Of a DNA stretch of 64,000 nucleotides, positions 9,104-20,312 are shown piece after piece. This DNA is from Triticum aestivum (taxonomy: Eukaryota > Streptophyta > Magnoliopsida > Poales > Poaceae), in assembly GCF_018294505.1 (NCBI RefSeq), contig NC_057809.1:417993485-418057484 (forward strand). The letters run 5' to 3'. The notes beneath the pieces were generated by a model, which saw nothing but the letters and a program-made list of their open reading frames with translations, was not told where the DNA came from and did no database searches. How positions within the stretch are numbered: position 1 is the stretch's first letter; each line of letters begins with the position of its first letter. Both the position numbers and the translations under genes were made by a program.

Positions 9104-11652
9104 AGAACCTCTCCCCATCTAGGTGGGAGGCCATGGAGGAGGAAGCACAAGGGGGAGAACCTCTCCTCCTCTCTATCGGTGGCACCGGAGTGCCATCGGG
9201 AGGGGAATCATCGCCGTGGTGATCGTCTTCATCAACATCACCATCATCATCACCATCCTCATCTCTTTTACGCGGTCCACTCTCCCGCACCCCACTGTAA
9301 TCACTATTTTAACATGATGCTTTATGCCACATATTATGATCCAATGATGTGTTTCCATCCTTTGATGTTTTGGGTAGATATCTTTTGTCTTTGGGTTGAT
9401 TGATGATCTAGATTGGTATGAGTTGTATGTTTTACTTTCATGCTATCCTATGGTGCCCTCCATGTCACGCAAGCGTGAGGGGTTCCCTAATAGAGCATTT
9501 CCTCATATAATCTTTTTAGCCTTTTTGCATCAAATTGTAATCATATTCTCACATTATTTACTCAAAAGATATTCAAATACTCATATTATGTCACATTTAC
9601 AACACTACTCCATCTTTTACAGAAAAGGGCGAAAAGGCTCAAATCCTTCTATATTGGAGTGTCTAAGAGGTTGCGGTTGCTGCATTTTTCGGAGGGACTC
9701 GAGTGTGAAGAAGAATTAACCCCCAGGGGGCTAGCTGATGAAGAAGGGGACCAACTTGGAAAGAAATAAGAAAACAAGGAGGGCTAAACAAGAAGAATGC
9801 AGATCTGATCGAGAGGGGACAAATCCCTAGCCATCTCCTTCGATCCCCTCCGGGCCTGGCTACACCTCTATCTCTTCCTCACCTCTCCTTCTCCAGCTCC
9901 GGCCGCCATGGTGGTGCACCTCCCATCCATCAGCCCCGCAAGACACCACCATCGCCATCCATCACAAGCGCCATCTATCCACACCTCATCGCCATCCACC
10001 CACCACCAGCACCATCACCACATCTCCCCTCGCTGCACCCCTGCCGTCGTCTTCCTAAACCTCTGCTGCTCCTCTCCTCTGATCTGAATTCTTCTGCCAT
10101 TCCCTGTGAACCTTGCTGCTGCTCCATACCCATCGACTGACCAAGGACCTGAAGCCCTTCTACCCTTTGTTGCTTCTCAACCCTTCTCTATTGCTGCCCT
10201 CGATCTGCTTCTTCCCTTACCTTGTTGCTGCTCTGAACTTCTCCTTTCTCCTCTGAATCCCCTACTGCTGCTGCTCTCTCTCCAACGCCCCTGCTGCTTC
10301 TCCCTTCTCTCTGAACCTCCCTGTGTTGCTCCTGTGTTCCTTGCTGCCGCCCCTCCTCAACGCCTCCTGCTACCTCTGTTTCTTCTCTGAACCTGAACCC
10401 TTGCTGCTCTCTCTCTCTCTTTGAATTTTCTGTAAGTTGAGATGTGTAAAACTTTATAATGTTCAGATTCTAAGATTGCTTGCAACCAGCTATATATTTA
10501 GTTGGTACTTGTCATCTTCTGTTAATTAATATTCTGCTAGTGTATGTGTGTGATCTCTTTTGTGGTTGTTTCTTGACTTGTGCTTGTCCAGTACAAATCA
10601 TTTTATTGATCTTTGAGTACTTCTTGTAAACCCCCATTCATATACGTGTTTTCACTCGTGTAACTTGAACCGTGGTTAACTATGTGCATATGGAATATAT
10701 ATGTTCATGTTGTGATATATTTCTGTCCCAGTATCATATCTTGTTTACCCTTTTTTAGTGTTGATCCCTTGTGTTAGCATTTTAGTTTCGCAAGTAATAT
10801 GAAGACACCAAAAAGATATTGAGTCAAATCTGATTCTCCCATTGCTTATTTTGCATTTTCTTTGGCGACGATCTCCGGGAACAACCTTGTTTAGCGTAGG
10901 TTTATTTTCTTGCATTCATAATCTGAGTTCTGTCACCTAGCTTTAGCAGAGCATCATTGCAGTCGCCTAGTCCCTATGGAGAACACGACACTCACAGAAT
11001 GGGGCGTTAAAACCCCACTGCACTTTCAATCGATCATTCCCACTGTAGGGTGTTGCAATACGTTCATGATTCACTTATAGTGGGTTGGTGAGTGACTGAA
11101 ACACAAACCCGAGTAAGGGGGTTGTTGTGTATGGGAATAAAGAGGACTTGATGCTTTAATGCTATGGTTGGGTTTTACCTTAATGATCTTTAGTAGTTGC
11201 GGATGCTTGCTAGAGTTCCAATCATAAGTGAATATGATCCAAGTAGAGAAAGTATGTTAGCTTATGCCTCTCCCTCATATGAAACTGCAATAGTGATTAT
11301 CGGTCTTGTTAATGATTGCCTAGGACAATTCCACACAACGATCCACCATTATTCCACACTCACTATTTATAATATTTAGTAATATATTCTAACTTCATGA
11401 TAACAACACCTACTTTTATATTTTTGCTCTCCGATATCACACAAAGTTATCCTCTTCATACCCACAACATAGTTTTATTTCTCGTTGCTAGTTGGAAGCA
11501 AACGTTCGGTGTACGTAGAGTCGTATCAGTGGCAGATAGGGCTTGAGAGAATATCGATCTTACCTTTAGATCCTTGTGGGTTCGACACTCCATACTTATC
11601 ACTTCCACCTTTGGAAATTTCTACGATGATTCCTTGCACTTGGGGATTATCA
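9104..11652 (+). repeat. 5' LTR of Gypsy C, partial, with insertion
   Basis: Bases 9104-9487 align with 17351-17734 of the 3' LTR and 11042-11652 with 17735-18345. The intervening 9488-11036 is element S. The first 413 bases of this LTR lie on the far side of CACTA B, outside the window. Confidence 0.9.
9488..11036. mobile_element. Solo-LTR-like insertion S in the 5' LTR of Gypsy C
   Basis: TTCCC at 9483-9487 and 11037-11041 flank exactly the segment that is absent from the 3' LTR of C, where a single TTCCC occurs at 17730-17734. The 1549-bp insert starts TAATAGAGC and ends TCGATCA, close to TG...CA ends with one change. Its body has a CT-rich leader-like part (9840-10400) and an LTR-like end (GAACACGACACTCAC near 10981). 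I find no internal coding. The family is unknown to me. Confidence 0.82.
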
Positions 11653-11661
11653 AGCTCTTTT

Positions 11662-11680
11662 CCGGCGCCGTTACCGGGGA
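11662..11680 (+). promoter_or_regulatory. primer-binding site of Gypsy C (tRNA-Asp type)
   Basis: CCGGCGCCGTTACCGGGGA matches the complement of the tRNA-Asp 3' end with a couple of changes, nine bases after the LTR end at 11652. L (61053-61070) has the cleaner version. Confidence 0.85.
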
Positions 11681-12929
11681 GCAATAGTGTGGGGTTGATA
11701 TTCTCGTGTGTGCTTGTTTGCTTTCTTCACTAAGTAGATTTTTGTTTTTCCCTTTTTTATGTTTAGTTGTGGGTGAAACATACAATTTTTTAAAGAAATA
11801 AAATACCAAAAAAAAATTACTTGGCTCTCACGCCTAAAAAGTTTTTCAAAAAGAGAAGTGATTGGAAAGTTATGCATTGAAGGAGTGAGGGTCGACCTTG
11901 AGCACTTGTGTTCATGCTCACGGAAACAATGTAGAATTTTTCATTGAAGTTTCTCTGTAAATAATTATATCCTTATATATATCCATTTTATTATAAAAAT
12001 AATGTTCCAAGCTTTGGTTTTAGGATGATTAGATTGCTTGTTTACTATGTGCAGAAGAAAAACAGAAACTTTGGCTATAGCGCGTGATTTTACCATTTTT
12101 ACTGGAAAGTCAAATGGGTCTGAAACTTTTTGAACATTACTTCTGTACAATGTTTTTAAATTTCCAAATTTATTTCATAATTTTTGGAGTTATAGAAGTT
12201 TACTAAACCTTCAGATTACTATAGACTATCCTGTTTTAGACAGATTCTGTTTTTCGTGTGTTGTTTGCTTATTTTGATGAATCTATGGGTAGTATCGGGG
12301 GGTACGAACCATCGTGAAGTTGGAATACAGTATATATAGTTATAATATGAAATTGGAATAATTTTCAACAGTACCTAAAGGTAGTGATTTGCTTTATTGT
12401 ACTAATGGATCTCACAAAGTTTTTGTTAAAGTTTTTTGTGGATGAAGTGTTCGAAGAACGAGGAGTTACCATGTGAGAAGAATAAAGAGAGGCAGGAGCT
12501 CAATCTTGGGGATTACCAAGGCACCCAAGTAAATATTCTAAGGATACTCAAGCATCTAAGCTTGGGGATGCCCCGGTTGGCATCCCGTCTTTCTTCTTCA
12601 ACAATTATCGGTATACCTTGGTTTTTGTTTCATTCACATGATTTGTGTCCTTTGTTTTTTTGGTTCTTCCTTTATGAAACACTCTAGTATGAGATAGCCC
12701 TTAATTGATTTATAGAATTCTTCATGTGCTTCACTTATATATTTTAAGTAGGATCTTATAGAATTGCTCTTTGTGCTTCACTTAAATCTTTTGAGTATGG
12801 TTTTATAGAATGCTTCGTGTGCTTCACTTATACATTTTGAGCTTGGACATTGGTTAGTTTATATTAATTGTAGAATGCTCCATGAACTTCACTTATATCT
12901 TTTGGATTATGAATAATACTATCATCTAA

Positions 12930-13331
12930 ATCGGGTTTGGAAGAGTGTCAACTCTAGGAACTAGTGATCCCGCTATTCCGAATGAGAAGAATTTTGCTTA
13001 TGTGGAGAGTAGAAAAATTTATATGCTTGTAGATCATGAAAAGAATGCTTTATGTGATGGTTATGTTGTTGAATTAATTCATGATGCTACTTAAAATTAT
13101 TATGAGGGAGGAATATATGCTTGTAGGAGTTGCAATAGTATCAAGTTTCCTCTCTATGTGCTTAAAGTTTTGAAGTTATCATTGTTTTTCCTTCCTATGC
13201 TAGTTGATTCTTGTTCCCATAAGTTGTGTACTCACAAAATCCCTAGGCATAGGAAGTGGGTTAGGTTTAAATTTGCTAGTCATATTCTTCATGATGCTCT
13301 CTTTATGTTTCAATTCTTATCTTTTATGTGA
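12930..13331 (+). pseudogene. decayed small ORF, copy 1, in Gypsy C
   Basis: An open frame of 134 codons, broken by one internal TAA, lies between stops at 12927 and 13329. It reads FGRVSTLGTSDPAIPNEKNF, then MLVDHEKNALCDGYVVE and later FASHILHDALFMF. It is repeated in the next tandem unit (14227-14628) with mostly conservative changes, which suggests it once encoded protein. I do not recognise the family; no start codon or domain can be assigned. Confidence 0.45.
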
Positions 13332-14226
13332 GCATCATTGAAATCATCATGCCTGGCTAAAAGGCATTAAAGAAAAGTGCTTGTTGGAAGACAAGCCAAT
13401 ATTTACCCTTAATTTTTTTGTGTGTTCTCATGATTAAGCTACTGTATTAATCATGTATTATAGCTTTTTTTTCAATAAAGTGCCAAGTAAGACCTTTGGG
13501 AAGACTTGGGTGAAAGTTAATGGGATCTTGCTGTAAAAAACAGAAACTTTGTGCTCACGAGATTTGCTGCCATTTTTTACTAGAGAGTGCGATTAGGTTG
13601 ATTATTTTTGCAGAAGATTAATAGACAAATTCCTCAAGTCCACCAATTTATTTCATAATTGTTTGATTACTTAGAGTAGTGATTTGCTTTATTATACTAA
13701 CGGATCTCACAAAGTTTTTGTTAAAGTTTTTTGTGGATGAAGTGTTCGAAGAACGAGGAGTTACCGATGTGAGAAGAATAAAGAGAGTCAAGAGCTCAAG
13801 CTTGGGGATTCCCAAGTCACCCCAAGTAAATATTCTAAGGATACTCATGCATCTAAGCTTGGGGATGCCCGGGTTGGCATCCCATCGTTCTTCTTCAACA
13901 ATTATCGGTATACCTCAGTTTTTGTTTCGTTCACATGATTTGTGTCCTTTGTGTTTTTTGTTCTTCCTTTATGAAACATGCTAGTATTAGATAGCCCTTC
14001 ATTGATTTATAGAATTCTTCATGTGCTTCACTTATATCTTTTAAGTATGATTTTATAGAATTGCTCTCTGTGCTTCACTTAAATCTTTTGAGTATGGTTT
14101 TATAGAATGCTTCGTGTGCTTCACTCATACATTTTAAGCTTGGACATTGGTTAGTTTATATTAATTGTAGAATGCTCCATGAACTTCACTTATATATTTT
14201 GGAGTATGAATAATACTATCATCTAA

Positions 14227-14628
14227 AGCAGGTTTGGCAGAGTGTCAACTTTAGGAACTAGTGATCCCGCTATTCCGAATGGGGAGAATTTTGCTTATGT
14301 GGAGAGTAGTAAAATTTCTATGCTTGTAGATCATGAAAAGAATGCTTTATGTGATGGTTATGTTGTTGAATTCATTAATGATTCTACTGAAAATTATTAT
14401 TAGGGAGGAATATATGCTTCTAGGAGTTGCAATAATATCAAGTTTCCTCTCTATGTGCTTAAAGTTGTGAAGTTATACTTGTTTTGCCTTCCTATGCTAG
14501 TTGATTCTTGTTCCTATAAATTGTGTGCTCACAAAATCCCTAGGCATTGGTAGTGGGTTAGGTTTGAATGTGCTAGTCATATTCTTCATGATGCTCTCTT
14601 TATGTTTCAACTCTTATCTTTTATGTGA
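14227..14628 (+). pseudogene. decayed small ORF, copy 2, in Gypsy C
   Basis: Copy of the 12930-13331 frame: FGRVSTLGTSDPAIPNGENF, MLVDHEKNALCDGYVVE, CASHILHDALFMF, ending at TGA 14626-14628. It carries two internal stops at positions different from copy 1. The segment MLVDHEKNALCDGYVVE is identical in both copies. Confidence 0.45.
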
Positions 14629-16920
14629 GCATCATTGAAATCATCATGCCTAGCTAAAAGGCATTAAAGAAAAGTGCTTGTTGGGAGACAACCCAATATT
14701 TAACCTTACTATTTTTGTGTGTTCTCATGATTAAGCTACTGTATTAATCATGTATTATAGCTTTTGTTTCAATAAAGTTCCAAGTACGACCTTTGGGAAG
14801 ACTTGGGTGAAAGTTAATGTGATCTTGCTATAAAAAAACAGAAACTTTGCGCTCAGGAGATTTGCTGCCATTTTTTATTGGAGAGTGAGATTAGGTTGAT
14901 TATTTTTGCAGAAGATTAATAGACAAATTCGTCACTTCCAACAATTTATTTCATAATTGTTTGAGTAGCAGAAGTATGGTTAGTGTTCAGATCATTACAG
15001 ACTGTTCTGTTTCTGACATATTCTGTTTTCATTGCATAGTTTGCTTGTTTTCTAGTTTCTATGACTTATATTTCTCAATATAAATTGTAGAAATGATATG
15101 GTACAGTAGGCATTGTGTGAGAACAATTATGAACCTTGTCTTTGACAGTACCAAAGTGAATGGTTTACTCTTTATCATACTAACCTATCTCACGTAGTTT
15201 CGTTAAGTATTGTGTGATTGAAGTTTTCAAGCTTTGGGTGAGATATCGATATGAGGAGAATAAGGAGTGGAAAGACCCTAAGGTTGGGGATGCCCGAAGC
15301 ACCCCAAGGTAATATTCAAGGAAGACTCAAGCGCCTAAGCTTGGGGATGCCCCGGAAGGCATCCCCTCTTTCGTCTTCAAAACTATCGATATACCTTACT
15401 CGGAGCTATATTTTTATTCGTCACATGATATGTGTTTTGCCTAGAGCGTATTTTCAATTCTACTTGCTGTTTGAATAAAATCATTGGATCTGAATTATTA
15501 AATGAAAAAGAATCCTCCCATGGCTAGTTAATTATTTGACTACTCAGTGTCCTTCACTATTATCTTTTGGAGTCGTTTGTCATTTACTCAGGTGCTTCAC
15601 GTATATCCTATGAGCAAATGGTTGAATAATTGAATATAATAAATCTGAATTTATGTATTTTTCATATGCTTATACCATGGGGAGTAATGACTTCACATAG
15701 AATAAGTATAGGCAGTAAACTTATAGAAAGTTAGCAAACGTAGAATTGGTCACTTGAACAATTCATGAAAGAATATTGAAGGAAGAGAGATTGCACATAT
15801 AAATATACTATCTTGGACATCTTTTGTACTTGTGAGAACTCATTAAAATATGACATGCTAAAAGGTTGATGTCGGACAAGGAAGACAACGTAATGGGTTA
15901 TGTTTTCTTATATCCGAAATAAAGTATATTGTCTTCGATCATCCAACATGTTGAGCTTGCTTTTCCCCCTCATGCTAGCCAAATTCTTTGCACCAAGTAG
16001 AGATACTACTTGTGCTTCCAAACATTCCTTAAACTACTTTTGCCATGAGAGTCCACCATACCTACCTATGGATTGAGTAAGATCCTTCAAGTAAGTTGTC
16101 ATCGGTGCATGCAATTAAAATTGCCCTCTAAATATGTATGATCTATTAATGTGGAGAAAATAAGCTTTATATGATATTGTGATGAGGAAGAAATAAAAGC
16201 GACAGACTGCATAATAAAGGTCCATATCACAAGTGGCAATATAAAGTGACGTTCTTTTGCATTAAGATTTTGTGCATCCAACCATAAAAGCGCATGACAA
16301 CCTCTGCTTCCCTCTGCGAAGGGTCTATCTTCTACTTTTATCTTCTACCTTTATGCAAGAGTGATGGTGATCTTCACATTTCCTTTTTACATTTTATCCT
16401 TTGGCAAGCACATTGTGTTGGAAAGATCCTGATATATATATATATATCCAATTGGATGTAAGTTATCATGAACTATTATTGTTGACATTACCCTTGAGGT
16501 AAAAGGTTGGGAGGTGAATCTATAAGCCCCTATCTTTCTCTGTGTCCGATTAAAACTTTGAACCCATAAATATCACGTGAGTGTTAGCAATTGTGAAAGA
16601 TTAAATGATAGTTGAGTATGTGGAGTTTGCTAAACCAAAGCTCTGACATAGAACCTTCCTGAAAATAAGATGAATTGCAATTGTTTGATGACTTAGAATA
16701 TAGTTTGTTAGTTTCAAGAAAGTTTATGATCTATACTTTAACATGTGAATAGCTTGTTACTTGATCATGAAAAGTTTTATGAAGATGAGCTACTGTTATG
16801 ATATATAATGATGTTATAAAAAGTGATTGAAACTATCATTGATGAAACTTATGCACTTGCTAGCATTCACACTTCATAAATTATTTCTTGTATCATTTAC
16901 CTACTCGAGGACGAGCAGGA

Positions 16921-16937
16921 ATTAAGCTTGGGTATGC
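16921..16937 (+). promoter_or_regulatory. polypurine tract of Gypsy C
   Basis: ATTAAGCTTGGGTATGC directly abuts the 3' LTR at 16938. Gypsy H has the equivalent AAGCTTGGGGATGC next to its LTR on the minus strand (31173 onward). This primes plus-strand DNA synthesis. Confidence 0.75.
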
Positions 16938-18345
16938 TGATACGTCTCCAACGTATCTATAATTTATGAAGTATTCATCCAATTGACGTGCCAATTTTTG
17001 ATGATTTTTTATGGACCAAAAGAATACCCCGGAGTAACAGAGTTGGGCCAGGAGAGTCCCGGGGCGTCCACGAGGGTGGGGGCGCGCCCACCCCACCAGG
17101 CGTGTGGTCCTGCCTCGTGGACGCCTCGGGCACCTCCTTGACATGAGACCAATGCCAAAAATTCCTATAAATACAGAAACCTCGGAGAATTAACCTAGAT
17201 CGGGAGTTCCGCCGCCAGAAGCCTCCATAGCCACCAAAAACCAATCTAGGCCCTCTCTGGCACCCTGCCGGAGGGGGCCATCATCACCGGAGGGCATGGA
17301 GGAAGATCCCGGAGTGGCCATCATCACCATGAAGGCCAAGGACCAGAGGGAGAACCTCTCCCCATCTAGGGGGGAGGCCATGGAGGAGGAAGCACAAGGG
17401 GGAGAACCTCTCCTCCTCTCTCTCGGTGGCACCGGAGTGCCATCGGGAGGGGAATCATCGCCGCTGTGATCGTCTTCATCAACATCACCATCATCATCAC
17501 CATCCTCATCTCTTTTACGCGATCCACTCTCCCGCACCCTGCTGTAATCCCTACTTGAACATGGTGCTTTATGCCACATATTATGATCCAATGATGTGTT
17601 GCCATCATATGATGTTTTGAGTAGATATCTTTTATCTTTGGGTTGATTGATGATCTAGATTGGTATGAGTTGTATGTTTTACGTTGATGATGTCCTATGG
17701 TGCCCTCCATGTCACGCAAGCACGAGGGGTTCCCGCTGTAGGGTGTTGCAATACGTTCATGATTCGCTTATAGTGGGTTGGTGAGTGACTGAAACACAAA
17801 CCCGAGTAAGGGGGTTGTTGCGTATGGGAATAAAGAGGACTTGATGCTTTAATGCTATGGTTGGGTTTTACCTTAATGATCTTTAGTAGTTGTGGATGCT
17901 TGCTAGAGTTCCAATCATAAGTGCATATGATCCAAGTAGAGAAAGTATGTTAGCTTATGCCCCTCCCTCATATGAAACTACAATAATGATTACCGGTCTT
18001 GTTAATGATTGCCTAGGACAATTCCACAGACCTATCCACCATTATTACACACTCGCTATTTATAATATTTAGTAATATATTCTAAATTTATGATAACAGC
18101 ACCTACTTTTATATTTTATCTCTCTGATATCATACAAAGTTATCCTCTTCATACCCACAACATAGTTTTATTTTTCGTTGCTAGTTGGAAGCAGACGTTC
18201 GGTGTACGTAGAGTCGTATCAGTGGCAGATAGGGCTTGAGAGAATATTGATCCTACGTTTAGCTCCTTGTGGGTTCGACACTCCATACTTATCACTTCTG
18301 CCTTTGAAAATTGCTACGATGATTCCTTGCACTTGGGGATTATCA
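16938..18345 (+). repeat. 3' LTR of Gypsy C (1408 bp)
   Basis: Begins TGATACGTCTCCAACGTATC and ends GGGGATTATCA. It is intact and supplies the empty sites for CACTA B (AGA at 17351-17353) and solo LTR S (TTCCC at 17730-17734). The flank 18346-18350 is AGGAT; its partner lies outside the window. Confidence 0.93.
17068..17173 (+). promoter_or_regulatory. GC-rich inverted repeat and TATA box in Gypsy C LTR
   Basis: CCACGAGGGTGGGGGCGCGC at 17068 is partly complementary to TGCCTCGTGG ending at 17120; 45 bases further is TATAAATA (17166-17173). The same arrangement recurs in the LTRs of H, I and L. The TATA box is the likely start of LTR transcription; the hairpin role is unknown. Confidence 0.65.
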
Positions 18346-18655
18346 AGGATGCGATAGACATTGAATCAGATGATGAGGAATTCTACAAAAGGATTGGAAG
18401 GAGCAATGCCTTCATTTCCTATGAACCATTTTAGAATTCACTCGAGTCAGACACTGATGATGATGCTTCAAGCGATGATGAACCGATCGCCTTCTGTCTC
18501 ATGGCAAAATCATCGAAGGATCGGGTATCAACAAAACCCCATAAATCCATGAACAAATATTCTCCTGAATACATTATACTCATTTATCTGGAAATTACTA
18601 CAATGCTTATTCATATGATTACTCTCAAAATGCATAGGTGTCTCACAGATCTCGT
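18346..18655 (+). pseudogene. gag fragment of Copia D, acidic region
   Basis: A reading frame contains ESDTDDDASSDDEPIAFCLM followed by AKSSKDRVS, comparable to the acidic stretch of J gag that ends TPTYCFMARGAKV. A stop interrupts it at about 18430 and a frame change leads to NYYNAYSYDYS, like NYSAYSYEYY in J. The upstream part of gag lies beyond C. The solo LTR E splits the C-terminal part. Confidence 0.6.
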
Positions 18656-19568
18656 CGAAATGTAGCGACCCGACCTCAAACGGTCAAGTCTCTGTGTATT
18701 CGTGCCATCCCTGGATTGGTATGCTGGCACACACAGTACATCAGTGTATATATCAAAGTTCAATCACATGTATAAATAACGTAAAACTGATATATACCTC
18801 ATAAATCTCAGAGGAAACAATTGAACGGGCATGGAGTCCCATCAACGCCAACGACAAGTTGAGTGTAGACCGTAACCCTACAATGTAACTCTTACTCGTC
18901 GTAGAAAATTCCTGCAACATAAGACATTGCAGCCATGTAGGTCAATACATTGAATGTACTGGCAAGTCACATCATAAGAATAATGAACCTATTTGTACAT
19001 GCAATTTGACTGGTGGAAAGCTCTAAGTTTAGTTTTTGCATAAAACTAGTTTTTCCCTAGAATAATAGATATTATTCTACCACTATTGTATAACATAGGA
19101 TGAGTTGGCAAACCCAACTTAACCCATTCCCAAAGTTTCATTTAAAACCCAACTGTTTTAATTAAGAGTGATGAGATCTCCCAGCATTTCCACTACTAGC
19201 ACTACACCACGGTAGAGCTTAGGTGACACACTTCTGTGGGCAAAGATCAACTAATCTTCACAAACTATCTGTCAGCGTAGCTTTTAACTTTTGTCTTCGT
19301 ATCAAGTGTCGGCAAAGGTATATCACTGTTGACACACTAAGTATCGGCAACCACAAAGCGACAACGTGTCTGTCAGCAATTGCTTAATGACGTGCTATGT
19401 GTCGGCATATGTGTTGACCTTAACAGTTTTTCAGTCGACGTAGCTACGTATTTAGCAACCTAAAATGTGTCGACGTAGGTAGGATATACGCATTCAGATT
19501 AAGTGTCGGTGTAGGTGGACACGTGTCAATCATTAGAAGGTTAGAAACCTGGCGCGAGGTTTCCGCGC

Positions 19569-20312
19569 GTGAGCGAAATTTTCGACTGTTCGTTGGAAAA
19601 AAATCCTCAGTGGAAAATACCCTTCCCCAGTGCAAAATACCCCAAATCGAACCCAACCCTAACTCGTGCCTGCTGCCGCCGCCGTCGCGCTCGATCCAAT
19701 CCTCTGCCACCATCGCCGCTGGCCTCGCGCTCCACCCAGTCCTCAATCCCCCGTCCCGGAGCTCGCACTCCCCCGCCGCCGGCCTCGCACTCCCCCGCCG
19801 CCGGCCTCGCACTCCCCCGCCGCCGGCCTCGCACTCCACCCCGTCCTCAATCCGCCGTACTCAATCCCCTGAGCTCCAGACCTAGATCGAGGCGCCGTCC
19901 TCGCGCTGTCCATCCAGTCGCCGTCCGCGCACAACCCCCCTCCCCCCGACGTCCAGCCGACGTCATTGCCAATCCGACGGCATCCATCTCCGGGCTCCCG
20001 CTGCTGCCGCTCCTGCTGCTGCGGGGCTCCATATCCGGGATCTTGCTGCCGCCGGAGCTCCATCTCTGGGCTGCTGCTGCTGTCGGCCCTGCTACTGTTC
20101 GACTTCTGCCCTGTGCTACCGGGCTCCATCTCCAGGCTCATGAGATCCGTCCCCAAGATTCGTCTGTCCACCGCCCCCAACCCCAATCCCATTCCACGTC
20201 CCCGAGTCCCCGACCCCATCCCTTACTCCCTTCCTTGGAGTCACAGCCTCCGACAACTCTGTCCGTCGTCGCCTTGCACCTCAGGCTGGAGGGAGTGGGC
20301 GTTGCTAGGTAA
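19569..20312 (+). other. GC-rich Pro/Arg/Ser-rich open frame inside CACTA F
   Basis: A 247-codon open frame, rich in Pro, Arg and Ser, runs through a GC-rich block and ends just after a good donor-like GTAAGC at 20309. Three overlapping frames on both strands are also open, so open length alone is poor evidence of coding. The block could be a captured host promoter and first exon, as CACTA elements often carry gene pieces, or simply low-complexity sequence. No domain is recognisable. Confidence 0.3.
19766..19838. repeat. 22-bp minisatellite in CACTA F
   Basis: GCACTCCCCCGCCGCCGGCC plus two bases repeats about 3.3 times in tandem. It explains the repeated Pro/Ala/Gly-rich peptide in several frames. 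Confidence 0.85.

Larger units (their letters stand above)
12168..15480 (+). repeat. tandem triplication (about 1.3-1.5 kb units) in Gypsy C
   Basis: Units start near 12168, 13650 and 14947, each with TTATTTCATAATT. The segment at 12381 (GTAGTGATTTGCTTTATT) recurs at 13676, spacing 1295. The third unit is partial and more diverged. Each unit carries AAGCTTGGGGATGCCC (12557, 13855, 15336), which resembles the element's own polypurine tract. Unit 1 has about 180 bases (12195-12375) missing from unit 2 but present in unit 3. Confidence 0.88.
11681..16937 (+). other. noncoding interior of Gypsy C
   Basis: No gag, protease or RT motif is visible in any frame. 11681-12167 is AT-rich leader-like sequence. 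12168-15480 is the tandem triplication described separately, with two decayed ORF copies. 15480-16920 is AT-rich 3' sequence whose central part is shared with Gypsy I, including a short (TA)n near 16433-16448. The final bases are the polypurine tract. Confidence 0.85.
9104..18345 (+). mobile_element. Gypsy LTR-retrotransposon C, noncoding (LARD-like), interrupted
   Basis: The 3' LTR is 16938-18345 (TGATACGTCTCC...TTATCA) with flanking AGGAT (18346-18350). The 5' LTR is present only from 9104 (after CACTA B) to 11652, with solo LTR S inside it. An Asp-type primer-binding site follows at 11662-11680. The interior (11681-16937) has no gag or pol. Its last 1.1 kb (15780-16640) closely matches the 3' noncoding region of Gypsy I (55146-56040), so C looks like a non-autonomous relative of the Athila-type group. 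The LTR start resembles the Fatima-type families of wheat; the family name is from memory. Confidence 0.88.

Noticed and set aside
9080..9403. His-rich ORF and its near copy at 17426-17620
   Set aside because: The first straddles the CACTA B/LTR C junction, and the His run comes from CATCATCACC repeats within the LTR leader.
16433..16448. Short (TA)n tract
   Set aside because: Too short to be notable; it is ordinary AT-rich 3' sequence of Gypsy C.
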